From: a bacterium
GTDB lineage: Bacteria > Desulfobacterota > JAPLJL01
Assembly: GCA_028713675.1 (NCBI GenBank)
Contig: JAQTNV010000015.1
Span: 1-64,000, forward strand
DNA length: 64,000 bases
Direction: 5' to 3'
This document shows, in pieces, positions 34,712-42,800 of this stretch. Every line of letters starts with the position of its first letter. The stretch's first letter is position 1. Below the pieces are notes generated by a model. That model searched no databases. It saw only the letters and a program-made list of their open reading frames with translations, and was not told the origin of the DNA. A program made the position numbers and the translations under genes.

Positions 34712-35218
34712 CTACTTGGCCACATATGTGGGCGCCGTCTTGGGGGTGGTGCCCCGCTTGACCTCATGATAATAGGCGTAGGTCATCGGCGCGGTATCCT
34801 GGAGAACCTTGCCTTCCGTCACTTCCCCGAGAAAAACCGTATGCGTCCCGGCATCCAGCTCACCCACGATCTTTCCTTCCAGATAGCCGACGATGTTATC
34901 CACCAGATAAGGACAGCCGTTGGCCGCCAACTGGTATTTAAGCCCCGCGAACTTGTCCTGGTCCCGGCCGGATTTGAAACCGAACCCGCCGATCAGCTTC
35001 AGGGGCGCGTCCTGGGCCACGATGGAAACCGTGAAAACCCCGCTCTCCCGGATAAATTCGTGGGTGAGATTCTGCTTGTTGAGCCCCATGGCGATTCGTT
35101 TGGGATCGGCGGTGACCTGGATCAGCGCGTTGGCGGTCTGACCGTTGATCTTATCGCCCTTTTTTGAACAGATGATATAAACCCCGTACCCGATCTTCTG
35201 CAGAACCACGTTGTCCAT
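34712..35218 (-). CDS. flavin reductase family FMN-binding protein
   Basis: 168 aa, split-barrel fold: Y-G-V-Y-I-I-C-S near the start, N-G-Q-T-A-N-A, and S-G-V-F-T-V-S-I. These pieces match the high-molecular-weight-rubredoxin/flavin reductase group that supplies FMN or electrons in anaerobes. It belongs to the same superfamily as the gene at 15574 but is clearly diverged. Flanked by rubrerythrins. Confidence 0.8.
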   Translation of the reverse strand: MDNVVLQKIGYGVYIICSKKGDKINGQTANALIQVTADPKRIAMGLNKQNLTHEFIRESGVFTVSIVAQDAPLKLIGGFGFKSGRDQDKFAGLKYQLAANGCPYLVDNIVGYLEGKIVGELDAGTHTVFLGEVTEGKVLQDTAPMTYAYYHEVKRGTTPKTAPTYVAK

Positions 35219-35254
35219 CTTCCTTATCCTTTCCTGTTCAACTTATCCGATCCT

Positions 35255-35334
35255 GATCAGCAAGGCGCAGGGTGCATGGGGTTCAGAATGTTTTTTCTTT
35301 GCCCTATGCCCTATGCTCCATGCCCCTCGCTTTT
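35255..35334. repeat. GCATAGG/ATGCCCT heptamer array
   Basis: AGGCGCAGGGTGCATGGGG on one side and CTATGCCCTATGCTCCATG on the other form opposed heptamer arms across about 75 bp. A very similar array is at 35893-35968. Confidence 0.45.
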
Positions 35335-35336
35335 TG

Positions 35337-35849
35337 TCATCCCCCGTCCAGATTGGCCCCACCCTTCATCCGGTTCCACTCCTCCGGGGCGGACAAGTAT
35401 TCAATCGAATCCATGATTTTCAGGTAATGCCCGCGTTCCTCCTGCGAGAGGGCGAGATAAAAACGCTTCTCCGGCAGAACCCGGGTTTTCTGGGCCAGGC
35501 CCTCGTAAAACTTTACGCTTTTGTCTTCCAACCCCAGGGCGAAGTTCAGGGCCCTGATTTCGCTGTCCTGAGCTACGGCTTTTTTCACCAGGGATTCCCG
35601 GAAAACCTTTTCCAGGCGGGAGGGCTCGTTTACCCCCGTCACCCATTGTTCCAGAGAACCCTCAGCCTGAAGCTTTTTGTAAACCTCTTCGACTTTCCGG
35701 GCATGCAGGTCTTCTTCCCGGGCCAATTGCCGGAAGAGCTGCTTTGCCAGCCGGCTTTTAGACTTCCCCGCCGACTGGAGGTAAAATTTCTTCCCTTCCT
35801 TTTCCATCTTGATCGCGCGCTTAAGGGCCTCGGCTTTTTTCTTGTCCAT
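35337..35849 (-). CDS. ferritin-like diiron protein
   Basis: 170 aa from ATG 35849, placed 7 nt after AAGGAG; ATG 35852 is equally in frame. Four-helix pattern with E-K-E-G (about 17), E-E-D-L-H (about 45), D-K-S-V-K-F-Y-E (about 108) and E-E-R-G-H-Y (about 136). No rubredoxin domain. It is paralogous in layout to the 31811-32314 protein. Confidence 0.75.
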   Translation of the reverse strand: MDKKKAEALKRAIKMEKEGKKFYLQSAGKSKSRLAKQLFRQLAREEDLHARKVEEVYKKLQAEGSLEQWVTGVNEPSRLEKVFRESLVKKAVAQDSEIRALNFALGLEDKSVKFYEGLAQKTRVLPEKRFYLALSQEERGHYLKIMDSIEYLSAPEEWNRMKGGANLDGG

Positions 35850-35892
35850 CATTCTTCTCCTTAATCCTGATTAACTTATCTGATCCTGCTCA

Positions 35893-35968
35893 GTACAGGG
35901 CAAAGGGCAGAGAGCATAGGGTTCAGAATGTCTTATACGCTCTGCTCTATGCCCTATGCTCTATGCTT
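35893..35968. repeat. GCATAGG/ATGCTCT heptamer array
   Basis: GGGCAAAGGGCAGAGAGCA on the left faces CTCTGCTCTATGCCCTATG on the right. The two arms are near-complementary and fill the spacer between two ferritin-like genes. Confidence 0.45.
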
Positions 35969-35972
35969 ACTG

Positions 35973-36545
35973 TTACCAGTTCTCTCCCAGAAGTTCGAAG
36001 TAAGCCTTGGGGTGCAGGCAGGCCGGGCATTTTTCCGGGGCTCCCTTGCCCTCATGGAGGAATCCGCAGTTCCGGCAGCGCCAGACCACGCTTTTGTCCT
36101 TTTTAAATACTTTGTCCGCCTCAATATTGGCCAGGAACCCCCGGTAGCGCTTCTCGTGCTGTTTTTCCGCGACCGAGATGTTCCGGAAAAGCAGCGCGAC
36201 CTCCTTGAAACCCTCCTCGTCGGCGGTCTTGGCAAATTCCTGGTAGAGCGCGGTCCACTCATGTCTCTCGCCGTCAGCAGCGGCCTTCAGATTCTCCGCC
36301 GTGGTTCCAATCTTCCCGGCCGGGTAGCCGGCCTGGATTACCACCTCCCCGCCTTCCAGGAAGCTGAAAAAACGCTGGGCGTGCTCCTTTTCCTGGTCCG
36401 CGGTCTCCGAGAAGGCGGCGGAAATCTGTTCGTACCCTTCTTTCTTTGCCTTACCGGCAAAATAGGTGTAACGGTTTCTCGCCTGGGATTCCCCGGCGAA
36501 AGCGGCCAGAAGATTCTTCTCCGTCTTTGAGCCTTTAATACCCAT
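35973..36545 (-). CDS. rubrerythrin
   Basis: 190 aa from ATG 36545, which follows AAAGGGGG. It has a full rubrerythrin layout: E-S-Q-A-R-N-R-Y at about 19-26, E-K-E-H-A at about 52, E-K-Q-H-E at about 125, and a C-terminal rubredoxin-like domain (C-R-N-C-G, C-P-A-C at about 155-175). First gene of the oxygen-defence block on this strand. Confidence 0.93.
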   Translation of the reverse strand: MGIKGSKTEKNLLAAFAGESQARNRYTYFAGKAKKEGYEQISAAFSETADQEKEHAQRFFSFLEGGEVVIQAGYPAGKIGTTAENLKAAADGERHEWTALYQEFAKTADEEGFKEVALLFRNISVAEKQHEKRYRGFLANIEADKVFKKDKSVVWRCRNCGFLHEGKGAPEKCPACLHPKAYFELLGENW

Positions 36546-36612
36546 AGATCCCCCTTTCTGCAAAAAAAATGAAGACAGGTAACCTTATAATATATTAATT
36601 TGAACCTTTAAA

Positions 36613-36640
36613 AATCTAACTATGAATATCTTCCTGTCAA
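36613..36640 (-). promoter_or_regulatory. promoter of the rubrerythrin-led block
   Basis: Perfect TTGACA (36635-36640), 16-bp spacer, TAGATT (36613-36618, four of six). It lies about 70 bp upstream of the rubrerythrin start in AT-rich DNA. Confidence 0.45.
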
Positions 36641-36712
36641 GCTCTAATCCAGACAATATGATTGTAATAATTGGCTGATCTTCACAAGCGGTTCTCTTTA
36701 TTTTGATAACCG

Positions 36713-36833
36713 GGTTGGGTAAATCGGTTGCGGTTGAGCGGCTCGTATCGGTTGAGTCGTTCGGTTATGGGTTCAATAAATACGGATGACGTTGCCCTTT
36801 AGACGAAACGAGCAGCGTAACCGATCAACGTAA
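36713..36833. repeat. GGTTG/CAACC-rich dispersed element, copy 3
   Basis: Starts GGTTGGGTAAATCGGTTG and ends CGTAACCGATCAACGTAA. The two ends are inverted copies with mismatches. It is the main content of the 370-bp spacer at 36546-36916 besides a promoter and a terminator. Confidence 0.45.
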
Positions 36834-36858
36834 TCCGGGGATGATCCTGAGCGAATCG

Positions 36859-36890
36859 AAAAAAAAGGCCCTTCCATTCCTGGAAGGGCC
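36859..36890 (-). terminator. intrinsic terminator of the small lipoprotein gene
   Basis: A perfect 9-bp stem GGCCCTTCC / GGAAGGGCC (36867-36875, 36882-36890) with a 6-nt loop. On the minus strand it is followed by eight T. It stands 27 bp after the lipoprotein stop. Confidence 0.9.
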
Positions 36891-36916
36891 CGGGAAAACA
36901 ATCAGAAATTAATATC

Positions 36917-37531
36917 TTACAGCCAGGTAACAGTCGGATCGGAGGTGGTTCCGCCGATCTCGCCCGTCTTTACGCCGTTCTCCGCGATCCAGCCGTCCAC
37001 CGATCCATCCTTGTCCCATTTCACGAAGATGCGAAGGGGATTGGTCCCGAAGCCTTCGTCATATTCGACATCGATAGCCCCGGCGGAGCTGGTGATGTTC
37101 ATATCGCTGCCGGAATAACTGTAATCCACATCGTATTCCCAGAAATAAATGTTGACCCCGTTGCAGTCAATCGCCTCGTCCATCCAAACCTTGACGTGAC
37201 CGCTGGTCTGGCTGCCTGTGGCTTCCACGCAGTACTGGGCTGAGCTGCACTCGCCGACCGGCTCATTGAAGCACTGGCTGTACGTCTCGGCCTTCCTGGA
37301 GGTGGCGCTGAAGGCCCCGGCCAGGGCGCTGACATACGTGGTTACATATTGTTCAACCTCGGTTTTTTCCGTCGTGCTCAGGGAGGTCGACCCGGACGTG
37401 GCCGGGGCGTTGTCCGGGGTGTAGCCCGCCGCGCCGCCGCTGCTGCCCCCGTCTCCGCCGCCGCAGGAATAAGCGACCGCCAGGGCCAGGGCAAAAATGA
37501 CAGCCATTAATTTAGAGATTCTTTTTTCCAC
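36917..37531 (-). CDS. hypothetical lipoprotein (204 aa)
   Basis: A signal peptide ends in the lipobox V-A-Y-S-C (Cys at about 23), followed by a Gly/Ser-rich linker. The body has four cysteines in C-F-N-E-P-V-G-E-C and Y-C-V-E, and many aromatic residues in short strands (Y-F-W-E-Y-D-V-D-Y-S-Y). I do not recognise the fold. It has its own promoter and terminator, so it is monocistronic. Acidic, likely at the outer membrane. Confidence 0.75.
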   Translation of the reverse strand: MEKRISKLMAVIFALALAVAYSCGGGDGGSSGGAAGYTPDNAPATSGSTSLSTTEKTEVEQYVTTYVSALAGAFSATSRKAETYSQCFNEPVGECSSAQYCVEATGSQTSGHVKVWMDEAIDCNGVNIYFWEYDVDYSYSGSDMNITSSAGAIDVEYDEGFGTNPLRIFVKWDKDGSVDGWIAENGVKTGEIGGTTSDPTVTWL

Positions 37532-37598
37532 TTTTTCCTCCTTATGTTTCTCTCTGAATTCCCACCGTGGGAATCAGCATATTAGCTCAGACTAAGAT

Positions 37599-37628
37599 AT
37601 TATTTTGCTTCCGATATGGTAATGTCAA
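37599..37628 (-). promoter_or_regulatory. promoter of the small lipoprotein gene
   Basis: Perfect TTGACA (37623-37628), 18-bp spacer and AATAAT (37599-37604, five of six). The start codon is about 65 bp further on. Confidence 0.5.
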
Positions 37629-37739
37629 TAATTTACAGGGTCTGTAACGCGGCTCACCATTAATTTTCTTGTTAACTCAGCACTCTCTTTTCGCTTTTTG
37701 CTTAATTTACCTTATCTCTAATCATTTGCCGGGCATCCT

Positions 37740-37795
37740 GCCCGGCCTCTTTTTATGACGACCTGTTATCTGCTACCTGCGACCTGCTACTTATT
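37740..37795. repeat. ACCTGTTATCTGCT heptamer run
   Basis: Units like ACCTGTT, ATCTGCT, ACCTGCG and ACCTGCT follow one another. The same family occurs at 39055-39092 (TTATCTGCTACCTG) and 15464-15487 (ACAGGCGACAGGTAACAGG, opposite sense). No gene. Confidence 0.5.
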
Positions 37796-39052
37796 CTAGG
37801 TTACCCCTCCCGGGTAGCCCCCGGTGGTCGGCTCGGCATATTCCTCACATCCCACGGAGGCCGAGAGATCGGTCGAGGCCACCCGGCTGGCGTCCGGGTC
37901 CGCCCCGTCCCGGGTCTCCACCCGGATCAGCCATTCGCCCCTGGTCAGGACCGGGGTGGTAAAGTAGGCGTAATACTGGGGGGCCTTGGTCGGGTCCGGA
38001 ACATCCAGGGTCCCCTGGTACGCCTGCCAGGGGGTCGGTTCCCCGCTGGCGGGATCGTCCGAATTGATCGAAGGGGTCTCGCCGCAGGCGCTTTTCGTGT
38101 TCCGGTACCTCCAAACCAATCCGCTCGGGTCGGGAGGCGAGGTGAATTCAAAGATCACCGCTTCCCCTTCGAGCAGAACATCCCCGGCCTCCGGTTTCAG
38201 GATGGTCGGGGCGGTCGGGGCGGTTACCCCCAGTTCCACTCCGTAGCGGTAGGTCAGGCTCCAGTCCGTCCAGCCGTAGCTCGGGGCCAGGGTTCTCCCC
38301 GTGTTCAGCTGGGCCCTCACCCTCCAGTAATGCACCCCTTCGGGGAGCGTAACCTGGTTCTGCTGACTGTTGTTCCCAGTAAGGGAGGGCGTGGACACTC
38401 CCACCGAAACCAGGTTGAAGGTGGTCACCGTGCTGGTGTTGCTGATTTCCAGCATGCGGAAATCGGGGAATTGGCTGACCTCCAGCTTGTACTGGGCCGC
38501 GTCGTTGATTTCGTCCCAGTTAAAATTCGGCTGGGCGTTGGCCGCCCAGATCCCGTCCGCCGGGGCCAGGAGGGGGGCGCCGTTGGTGGATTTCACCTCA
38601 ACCGTCACTTCCAGGTCCTCCCGTTCGGTCTCGGAGAAATCCCGGTCGTTCCAGCCCAGGTACAGATATTCGCCGGTATTCAGGGAATTCCCGGCCACCT
38701 GGTAATCCATCCCGATCGGGAAGGGGCGCCCCTTCTGACCCACTCGGCCGATCAGTCCCTCGTGGCCGAACATGGGGATGGGATCATCCTCTAGAGTCAG
38801 GATTTCTCCCGTGGCCTTCTTCCCCGCGGTGACATGAAAAACGTTTCCCTGGACGAACTTGAGCCCGGTATTTAGCCAGGCCGCGTACTGGGAAAGCGTG
38901 AGGGAATAGGATTGCCCGGGGGTTCCGTTATCCACATCCGTTCCCGAATTATTGTTATCGCCGCCGCAGGCCGGAATCCCGAGGCTGAGCCCCAGAATCA
39001 AGCCGCCGAGCAGGCCGTATCTTTTAATGAATGTTTCTATGTTTTTTCTCAC
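37796..39052 (-). CDS. hypothetical lipoprotein with fibronectin/Ig-like repeats (418 aa)
   Basis: Lipobox L-G-I-P-A-C at about residue 29, followed by an Asn/Asp/Gly linker. The middle (about 150-360) contains two or more beta-sandwich-like units with the cue Y-K-L-E-V-S-Q-F-P-D-F and H-Y-W-R-V-R-A, typical of fibronectin type III-like extracellular domains that read out as 'query-like' repeats. No enzyme motif seen. It is the last of three large lipoprotein genes that follow each other on this strand. Confidence 0.65.
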   Translation of the reverse strand: MRKNIETFIKRYGLLGGLILGLSLGIPACGGDNNNSGTDVDNGTPGQSYSLTLSQYAAWLNTGLKFVQGNVFHVTAGKKATGEILTLEDDPIPMFGHEGLIGRVGQKGRPFPIGMDYQVAGNSLNTGEYLYLGWNDRDFSETEREDLEVTVEVKSTNGAPLLAPADGIWAANAQPNFNWDEINDAAQYKLEVSQFPDFRMLEISNTSTVTTFNLVSVGVSTPSLTGNNSQQNQVTLPEGVHYWRVRAQLNTGRTLAPSYGWTDWSLTYRYGVELGVTAPTAPTILKPEAGDVLLEGEAVIFEFTSPPDPSGLVWRYRNTKSACGETPSINSDDPASGEPTPWQAYQGTLDVPDPTKAPQYYAYFTTPVLTRGEWLIRVETRDGADPDASRVASTDLSASVGCEEYAEPTTGGYPGGVT

Positions 39053-39150
39053 TATCTTTTATCTGCTACCTGTTATCTTCTACCTGCGACTTTATTTATT
39101 CTTTCCTTATTTTCTAACCACCCAACCACCCAGCCACCTTCTTGATTGGG

Positions 39151-42100
39151 CTACTTCGCGATCTTGTACAGCACCACCAGTTCATCGATGATCGGCGTCC
39201 GGGTCGGATCGGGGGTGGAAAGATCCACCCGGAACCGGAGGTCCGACCCCCGGGTGGTAAATGACTGCGAACGGTACGGTTCGAACTCATCCCAGGTTTT
39301 CCCGCCGTTATTGCTGAGATAAAATCGCGCCGTGCCGAAGGAAGCCGGCCCGTAAGCGGGCCGGACCTCGCCCTGGGCCACGTCGTTGGCCCCGGGATTG
39401 AGATTCTGTGATTGGGCCCTCTCCGGACTCAGATAATCGGAGGTCTCCCGGGAAAGCTGGAAGACGGACAGGCCCCGGGCCCCCGCAGCCAGGAACCCGT
39501 AATCGCCCCGCAGGGCCAGGGATCGGGCCTCGGCCTGCGCGATCGTCCGCAGGTAAACCGGCTGGGCCGGGTAGCTGTTGTTCACCACTTCGATCCCGCG
39601 GTTCGAAACCAGGTAGAGGTAATCCCCCCAGGCTTTCACTTCCCTGACCTGGGCCGCTCCCAGGAGATTGACGCTCCCGAGCGCCAGGGGATTGTCCGGA
39701 TCGGAAATATCGAAGAAAAGCAGTCCCGCGTCCCCGGCGGCCAGGTAGAGGTAATTACCCCGGGCGGCGGTCATCTGGGCCGACCCGGCGACCGCAATGG
39801 TCCTGACCGCCTGCGGGTGAACCGGGTCGATCACATTCACCACCACCAGGCCCTCGGTCCCGTCGGCCACAAACAGCCGGCCTCCGGAAAGGGAAAGCCC
39901 CCGGGCTTCATCCAGGCTGACGGTCGCGAGCGGGCTCGCCGGGGGATAGCGGGGATTGATGATCCGGAAGACCTTTACCCCGCCCGCCCCGTCGGCCACG
40001 AAAACCACGTTCCCCGACACCGCCAGGTCCTGGGCGGAGGTGGTGGCGATGGTCCCGATCGGCGGGGTGAGGGAATCGGGATAGGTCAGGTCGAAGATCT
40101 TGATCCCGCCCGCCCCGTCGGCCAGGAGCAGCGCGCTCCCGAAAACCGCGCTGGCCCGGGCCTCGGCGGTCTCCGCCACCGAGGTCAGCGCCGGCAGGGT
40201 GGGATCGGTCAGGTCCAGGGCCACCAGACCGTCGGATCCGTTGGCCAGGTAGCCGAAGTTCCGGTAGAGCGTGATCCCGCGGGCCTGATTCAGGGTCTGG
40301 CCGCTCAGGACCTGGGGATTGCCGACCAGATCGGCCGCCCCGATCACCCGCAGGCCCCCGCCCCCGTTGGAGGCAAAGACCCGGGAGCCGTCGGAGGCGA
40401 TCCGGTTCAGGTTTCCGAAAGCGGCGTAGCTGTTTATCTTCCGGGGCGATTCCGGTCCGGCCACGTTCACGATGGCCAGGCTATCCGAGCCGCAGGCCAG
40501 GTAGGCCAGAATCCCGCGGATCGCCAGGGAGGAAATCCCCTGGGTGCAGACCTTCAGGGTGGACCAGAGCTGGGGGTTTTTCGGATTGGAAATATTGATC
40601 AGGGCCAGATCCCCCGAATTGGTGCCCAGGAGCAGGAGATTTCCGTCCCGGGCCAGGGAAAGGGCGCCGATCACCGCCAGGGAAGCCAGCTTCGGCAGGG
40701 AGGTGGCCTCCGGGTTGGAAATATCCAGGACCACCAGGCCGGACTGGGAAAAAGCGGCGAAAAGATAATTGCCGGAGGCGTTCACGTCCACGCTCAGGTC
40801 GCCCCCCACCCCGGTGGTATAGGCGCTCAGGGTCTGGGGAAAAGTGGGATTGGTGATCCGGATGACGCGCGCCCCCCCCGAACCGTCGGCCAGGTAAAGG
40901 TAATTGCCGGATACCGAGAGCGCCCGGCCGGTCCCGGAACCAGGCAAGGTCAGGGTGCCGGTGACGAGCGGGGCGCGGGGTTCGCCCGCGTCCAGGACCG
41001 AAAGCCCGCCCGCCCCCGCGGCCAGGAGATACTTGCCCCAGCTGGCGAGGGAAACCGGGCCGGCCGCCAGCCCGGACCGGGGCACGGTGTAAACCAGCAC
41101 GGGATCGCCCGGGTAGGAAACGTCCAGGACCCGCAGGCCGGCCGAACCGTCGGCCAGAAAAATCATCTCATCCGCCGGCAGGATCCCCGCCGACTCGGCC
41201 GTGGAGGTAAAATATCCCCGTTCCGGCGGGATCCCCATCTGCAGGGCCAGGTAGCCTCCCGTAACGTTCCAGTCGGCGGTGGTGGTCTCGGTTTCTTCCA
41301 GGTCAGCGGTGGAGAAGTTCTCCCGGTAACGGTAGAAAATCTGGTAAACCTCGGTCCGGACGGTTTCCAGATTCCCCTGCTCGTCCCGGGAGAAGAATTT
41401 CAAAATGGTATCGGCATTGATCACGATGGTGGTGATCGGGCTGGGCGCGGAAAAGGTATTGGCCGCGGCGACCCCGGGTGCATTCCCGTCCATCGAGTAA
41501 TAGATCGTCGCGCCTTTTTCACTCTCCAGGGTGATCTTCTGGCTGGTGTAATAGACGTTCCCAGCCGGCAGGGCCCTGGTCACCGGGGGAACGGAGTCGA
41601 TCACGTAAACCTCCACGTTCTCGGCTTCCTGGTTAGTATTCGAATCCACCGCGAGGAAACGCAGAACGGTGGCCCCCTGCGCGGTGATCGGGATGGCGGA
41701 GCCGTCAATGTATTCCTCCGCGGGGTCTTTGGGATCGGGACTCGTGTTGTCGGTGGTGTAGTAGATGACGGCCGGCACCCCGCCCGCGGTCGAGGCGGAA
41801 AGTCTCACCTGCTGGGGCTGGTTATAATTGCCGCCCCGGGGATCCGCCTGGGTGAAGGGGGTCGCCCCGATCATGTAAATCGCTTCCTGGAGGGCCGAGG
41901 GGTTGCCGACCTCGTCCACGGCAAAATAGCGGATCCGGGTATGCCGGCCCACGCTGACCACCGCCTGGGTATTGGCGAGGCTGGTGCTCCCGCCCTGGTC
42001 GGCCCAGTTCATCGGGTCCAGGCTGGGTTCGGAACCGTCGACCGTGTAGTAGATCGTGGCCGACTCGCTGGCCAGGAGGGTCACGGAGATCGCCGCCAGG

Positions 42101-42795
42101 TAGCGCCCGGGTGCGGGGGAGGTGGTAACCGTGGGGACATTCAGGTCAATCCGGTAGCGCTCGGTCTTGATTTCCTCGGTGTTGCCGTTGGCGTCCACCG
42201 AGAAGAATTTCAGGGTGGTGAAACCCTCGTGGGTGATGTTGATCGGGCTGCCCGAAACGTAACGGGTGCTTGAGGTGGTCGGGTCGGATCCGTCCAGGGT
42301 GTAATAGGTGGCGGCCTCGGGATCATTCGGGATGAGCGCGACCGTGGTCGCGCCGGGATAGCTCTTCCCCGACGGCCGCGCGCTGGTGACCGGGGGCGCG
42401 TCGATCACGTAGGACTCGGTCTTGACCGCTTCCTGGTTTTCCTCCGCGTCGATCGAGAAGAATTTCAGGATGGTATCCTGGGTGATCTCGATCCCGGTGA
42501 CCGGGCTCTCTCCCTCCCGGGTGTTGGCCCGGCCCGGGCCCGGGGTCCGTCCGTCCACGGAATAGTAAATCACGGCCGGGCGGTTGGCGGTCAGGGTCAC
42601 GGTCGGTGGCGCCGCGTCGTTGTAAATTCCCCCCGGGGGAGCCGCGGTCGTGGACAGGATCAGCGCGGCCGGCTCGTTTTTATCATTATTACTGCCGCAG
42701 CCCGCGGCCAGGAGGCCGAAGGCCAGCGTGATCATCCCCAATCCGATCCCGGCCCGGAACCATCGCCCCGCCCGGTTCTGTTTTCCCATGCCCAT
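39151..42795 (-). CDS. large lipoprotein with five chitobiase-C-like repeats and an LVIVD-repeat propeller
   Basis: 1214 aa. Lipobox L-L-A-A-G-C (about 33). Residues about 45-500 hold five repeats around the motif A-x-I-Y-Y-x-x-D-G-x-x-P (Y-Y-S-V-D-G, Y-Y-T-L-D-G, Y-Y-T-V-D-G, Y-Y-T-T-D-N, Y-Y-S-M-D-G), the chitobiase/beta-hexosaminidase C-terminal family. Residues about 560-1130 hold a dozen or so units of about 42 aa with N-Y-L-Y-L-A-D-G and G-L-x-V-x-D-I-S-x-P, i.e. LVIVD repeats forming a beta-propeller. The C-terminus predicts a further beta-domain. Likely a surface or outer-membrane binding protein. Confidence 0.8.
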   Translation of the reverse strand: MGMGKQNRAGRWFRAGIGLGMITLAFGLLAAGCGSNNDKNEPAALILSTTAAPPGGIYNDAAPPTVTLTANRPAVIYYSVDGRTPGPGRANTREGESPVTGIEITQDTILKFFSIDAEENQEAVKTESYVIDAPPVTSARPSGKSYPGATTVALIPNDPEAATYYTLDGSDPTTSSTRYVSGSPINITHEGFTTLKFFSVDANGNTEEIKTERYRIDLNVPTVTTSPAPGRYLAAISVTLLASESATIYYTVDGSEPSLDPMNWADQGGSTSLANTQAVVSVGRHTRIRYFAVDEVGNPSALQEAIYMIGATPFTQADPRGGNYNQPQQVRLSASTAGGVPAVIYYTTDNTSPDPKDPAEEYIDGSAIPITAQGATVLRFLAVDSNTNQEAENVEVYVIDSVPPVTRALPAGNVYYTSQKITLESEKGATIYYSMDGNAPGVAAANTFSAPSPITTIVINADTILKFFSRDEQGNLETVRTEVYQIFYRYRENFSTADLEETETTTADWNVTGGYLALQMGIPPERGYFTSTAESAGILPADEMIFLADGSAGLRVLDVSYPGDPVLVYTVPRSGLAAGPVSLASWGKYLLAAGAGGLSVLDAGEPRAPLVTGTLTLPGSGTGRALSVSGNYLYLADGSGGARVIRITNPTFPQTLSAYTTGVGGDLSVDVNASGNYLFAAFSQSGLVVLDISNPEATSLPKLASLAVIGALSLARDGNLLLLGTNSGDLALINISNPKNPQLWSTLKVCTQGISSLAIRGILAYLACGSDSLAIVNVAGPESPRKINSYAAFGNLNRIASDGSRVFASNGGGGLRVIGAADLVGNPQVLSGQTLNQARGITLYRNFGYLANGSDGLVALDLTDPTLPALTSVAETAEARASAVFGSALLLADGAGGIKIFDLTYPDSLTPPIGTIATTSAQDLAVSGNVVFVADGAGGVKVFRIINPRYPPASPLATVSLDEARGLSLSGGRLFVADGTEGLVVVNVIDPVHPQAVRTIAVAGSAQMTAARGNYLYLAAGDAGLLFFDISDPDNPLALGSVNLLGAAQVREVKAWGDYLYLVSNRGIEVVNNSYPAQPVYLRTIAQAEARSLALRGDYGFLAAGARGLSVFQLSRETSDYLSPERAQSQNLNPGANDVAQGEVRPAYGPASFGTARFYLSNNGGKTWDEFEPYRSQSFTTRGSDLRFRVDLSTPDPTRTPIIDELVVLYKIAK

Positions 42796-42800
42796 TATTT

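Noticed and set aside
39412-42273. A 953-aa plus-strand frame
   Set aside because: Complement of the LVIVD/chitobiase-repeat gene; GC-rich third positions leave the opposite strand open. Its sequence is His/Gly/Arg-rich and repeats with the real gene.
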